Of a stretch of DNA of 64,000 nt, positions 62,434 to 64,000 are shown piece by piece (position 1 is the first letter of the stretch; each line of letters begins with the position of its first letter). The notes under the pieces were generated by a model, which had not been told where the DNA came from, did no database searches, and saw only the letters and a program-made list of their open reading frames with translations. The stretch covers positions 1-64,000 of the forward strand of contig JAHRYW010000007.1 of assembly GCA_020621865.1 (NCBI GenBank), written 5' to 3'. Position numbers and translations under genes: made by a program. The stretch comes from Betaproteobacteria bacterium. Its GTDB lineage: Bacteria > Pseudomonadota > Gammaproteobacteria > Burkholderiales > Rhodocyclaceae.

Positions 62434-64000
62434 ATGAAAATCGCCTTTCACCCCAAGCTGCTTGACTGCCTGCCAAGCTATAGTCGCGCTCAAATCGGCA
62501 AGGACATCGCCGCGGGAATCACCGTCGGCGTTCTGGCCCTGCCGCTGGCCATGGCCTTTGCCATCGCCTCCGGTTGCTCGCCGGCGGCCGGCATCTGGAC
62601 CGCCATCGTCGCCGGCTTCCTGACCTCGCTGCTCGGCGGTTCGCGCGTCCAGATCGGCGGCCCGACCGGCGCCTTCATCCCCATCGTCTACGGCATCGTG
62701 GCCATCCACGGTTTCAACAACCTGCTCGGGGCGACCATGCTGGCCGGTGTTTTCCTGCTCGCCATGGGACTGGCGCGGATGGGGCAATTGATCCGTTTCA
62801 TCCCGGTCACCGTCGTCATCGGTTTCACCAACGGCATCGCCGTCGTCATCTTCCTCGCCCAGATCAAGGATTTCTTCGGCCTGCGCATCGACAACCTGCC
62901 CGCCGAATTCTTCCACCGGATCAAGACGCTGGCGGCCTACGCCCATACCGTCGACCTGCCGACCCTCGCCCTGTCCACCGCCTGCTTTGTTTTCCTGCTC
63001 TCCTACAACTGGATGGCGCAACGCCTGGCGCCGCTGCGCCGCGCCCCCGGCCCACTGGTCGTGCTGATCGCCGGCACCCTGGTTTCCTTCCTGTTCGAAC
63101 TGCCGGTCGAAACCATCGGCAGCCGTTTCGGCGGCATCCCGCAGGAACTGCCCAGCTTCGGCCTGCCCGAACTGTCCATTCACGACTTCGGCAAGCTGAT
63201 CTCGCCGGCGATCACCATCGCCCTGCTCGGCGCCATCGAGTCGCTGCTCTCGGCGCGCGTCTCCGACAGCCAGATCGACGACCGCCACGACCCCAACCAG
63301 GAACTGATTGCCCAGGGCCTGGCAAATATCGCCGCCCCGCTGTTCGGCGGATTTGCCGCCACCGGCGCCATCGCCCGCACCTCGACCAACGTCAAATCCG
63401 GCGGCCGCACCCCGTTTGCCGGCATGATCCACGCCCTGACCCTGCTCGGCATCGTCCTCATTGCCGCGCCGCTCGCCTCCTATGTGCCGCTGGCCGCCCT
63501 GTCGGCCATCGTCATGGTCGTCGCCATCAACATGGGCGAATGGCACGAATTCAAGAAGCTGCAGCGTTTCTCCTACAACTACCGGATCATTCTGCTCGCC
63601 ACCTTCTTCGTCACCGTGCTGTTCGACCTGACCATCGCCGTCGAACTCGGCATGGTGCTGGCCAGCCTGTTCTTCATCTACCGCATGTCGGAACTGACTC
63701 GCGTCGAACGCCGCCCGCTGCGCGAAGAAGCCAGCGAGCCCCAATTCCTCTACCCGGACGGCACGATGCGGGTCGCCGCCTGGCAATTGTTCGGCTCCCT
63801 GTTCTTCGGGGCAGTCAACAAGCTGGAAGTCCTGCTCGACCCGGCTGCCGGCCATCCGGAAGTGGTCATTCTCGACATGACGCAGCTGATCCAGCTCGAC
63901 ACGACCGGCCTGGAAGGGCTGGAAAGCCTGCTCGACAAGCTGAAGAAACGGGGTTGCACCCTGATCGTCTGCGGCCTCAACTCACAGCCCGGCTCGCTGC
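62434..64000 (+). CDS. SulP-family anion transporter with STAS domain (runs off the window)
   Basis: At least 522 residues, open to the right edge. About 11-12 membrane segments, SLC26/SulP core: GITVGVLALPLAMAFAIASG (about 27-46), GGPTGAFIPIVYGIVAIHGF, and the later GAIARTSTNVKSGGRTPFAG. After about residue 430 the C-terminal STAS domain begins (VVILDMTQLIQLDTTGLEGL), characteristic of SulP. Substrate may be sulfate, bicarbonate or another anion; it cannot be read here. C-terminus lies beyond the window. Confidence 0.93.
   Translation, partial: MKIAFHPKLLDCLPSYSRAQIGKDIAAGITVGVLALPLAMAFAIASGCSPAAGIWTAIVAGFLTSLLGGSRVQIGGPTGAFIPIVYGIVAIHGFNNLLGATMLAGVFLLAMGLARMGQLIRFIPVTVVIGFTNGIAVVIFLAQIKDFFGLRIDNLPAEFFHRIKTLAAYAHTVDLPTLALSTACFVFLLSYNWMAQRLAPLRRAPGPLVVLIAGTLVSFLFELPVETIGSRFGGIPQELPSFGLPELSIHDFGKLISPAITIALLGAIESLLSARVSDSQIDDRHDPNQELIAQGLANIAAPLFGGFAATGAIARTSTNVKSGGRTPFAGMIHALTLLGIVLIAAPLASYVPLAALSAIVMVVAINMGEWHEFKKLQRFSYNYRIILLATFFVTVLFDLTIAVELGMVLASLFFIYRMSELTRVERRPLREEASEPQFLYPDGTMRVAAWQLFGSLFFGAVNKLEVLLDPAAGHPEVVILDMTQLIQLDTTGLEGLESLLDKLKKRGCTLIVCGLNSQPGSL

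Noticed and set aside
62398..63855. A 485-codon minus-strand frame at the right edge
   Set aside because: Antisense to the SulP transporter, whose plus-strand frame is open to the edge, has membrane segments and a STAS domain, and has a strong promoter.

Overview
The window is a gene-dense stretch of a GC-rich betaproteobacterial chromosome. Gene content and protein sequences (tyrS beside an rRNA promoter region, ErpA, Coq7, a bactofilin, TakP-like TRAP binding proteins, cytochrome c4, PilBCD) suggest Rhodocyclales, probably close to Dechloromonas/Azonexus; this placement is inference from recognised families, not a database match. Nearly all of it is core chromosome. I see no insertion sequence, prophage, CRISPR array or tRNA gene.

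Layout. 1-190: tandem strong promoters on the minus strand that look like the P1/P2 pair of an rRNA operon lying just left of the window. 191-5051 (minus): tyrS, erpA, a bactofilin, a coiled-coil membrane protein, argC, rpsI, rplM. 5161-5306: a candidate small RNA with CCUCC-rich (anti-Shine-Dalgarno) sequence, its own promoter and terminator. 5.5-12.4 kb: OsmC-like protein, coq7/CNP1/rppH, proS, a lytic transglycosylase, ffh, a CcsA-like protein. 12.6-17.4 kb: pilB-pilC-pilD (type IV pilus), a zinc-ribbon protein and a DUF502 protein. 17.4-23.3 kb: aspS, a secreted barnase-like RNase with a barstar-like inhibitor, nudB, Hsp20, argB, a HAD phosphatase, slmA. 23.3-33.4 kb: hemB, engB, cytochrome c4, CBS and HDOD proteins, msrQ, bioC-bioB, comF-trmL, and a minus-strand operon (arsR-type regulator, rhodanese, grxC, secB, SH3 protein, gpsA). 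34-41.8 kb: envC-ctpA, a moeB/thiF-type enzyme convergent with ribD-nrdR-glyA, and a histidine phosphatase. 41.9-47.1 kb: a TRAP transporter (small and large permeases), dps, and two tandem TakP-like binding proteins. 47-54.3 kb: pmbA, yjgA, mog, an unrecognised 514-residue protein, thyA-pgi-folA. 54.3-64 kb: an amino-acid decarboxylase, dcd, apbC, an orphan OmpR-type regulator, metG, a gap with DnaA-box-like sites, a small membrane protein, a ribbon-helix-helix protein, and a SulP transporter cut by the right edge.

The most unusual signal is a short repeat, not a gene: the 11-mer ACCGTAGCATT occurs seven times exactly (about 0.03 expected by chance), plus one degraded copy in proS. Every copy has an A/T-only or A/T-rich tract about 9-14 bases upstream, and copies sit in unrelated genes and at gene ends. 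The design (fixed core plus phased AT tract, inside genes at tolerant positions, next to terminators) resembles the DNA-uptake signal sequences of naturally competent Pasteurellaceae/Neisseriaceae. The same window encodes PilB, PilC, PilD and ComF. A chromosome-organisation site is the main alternative.
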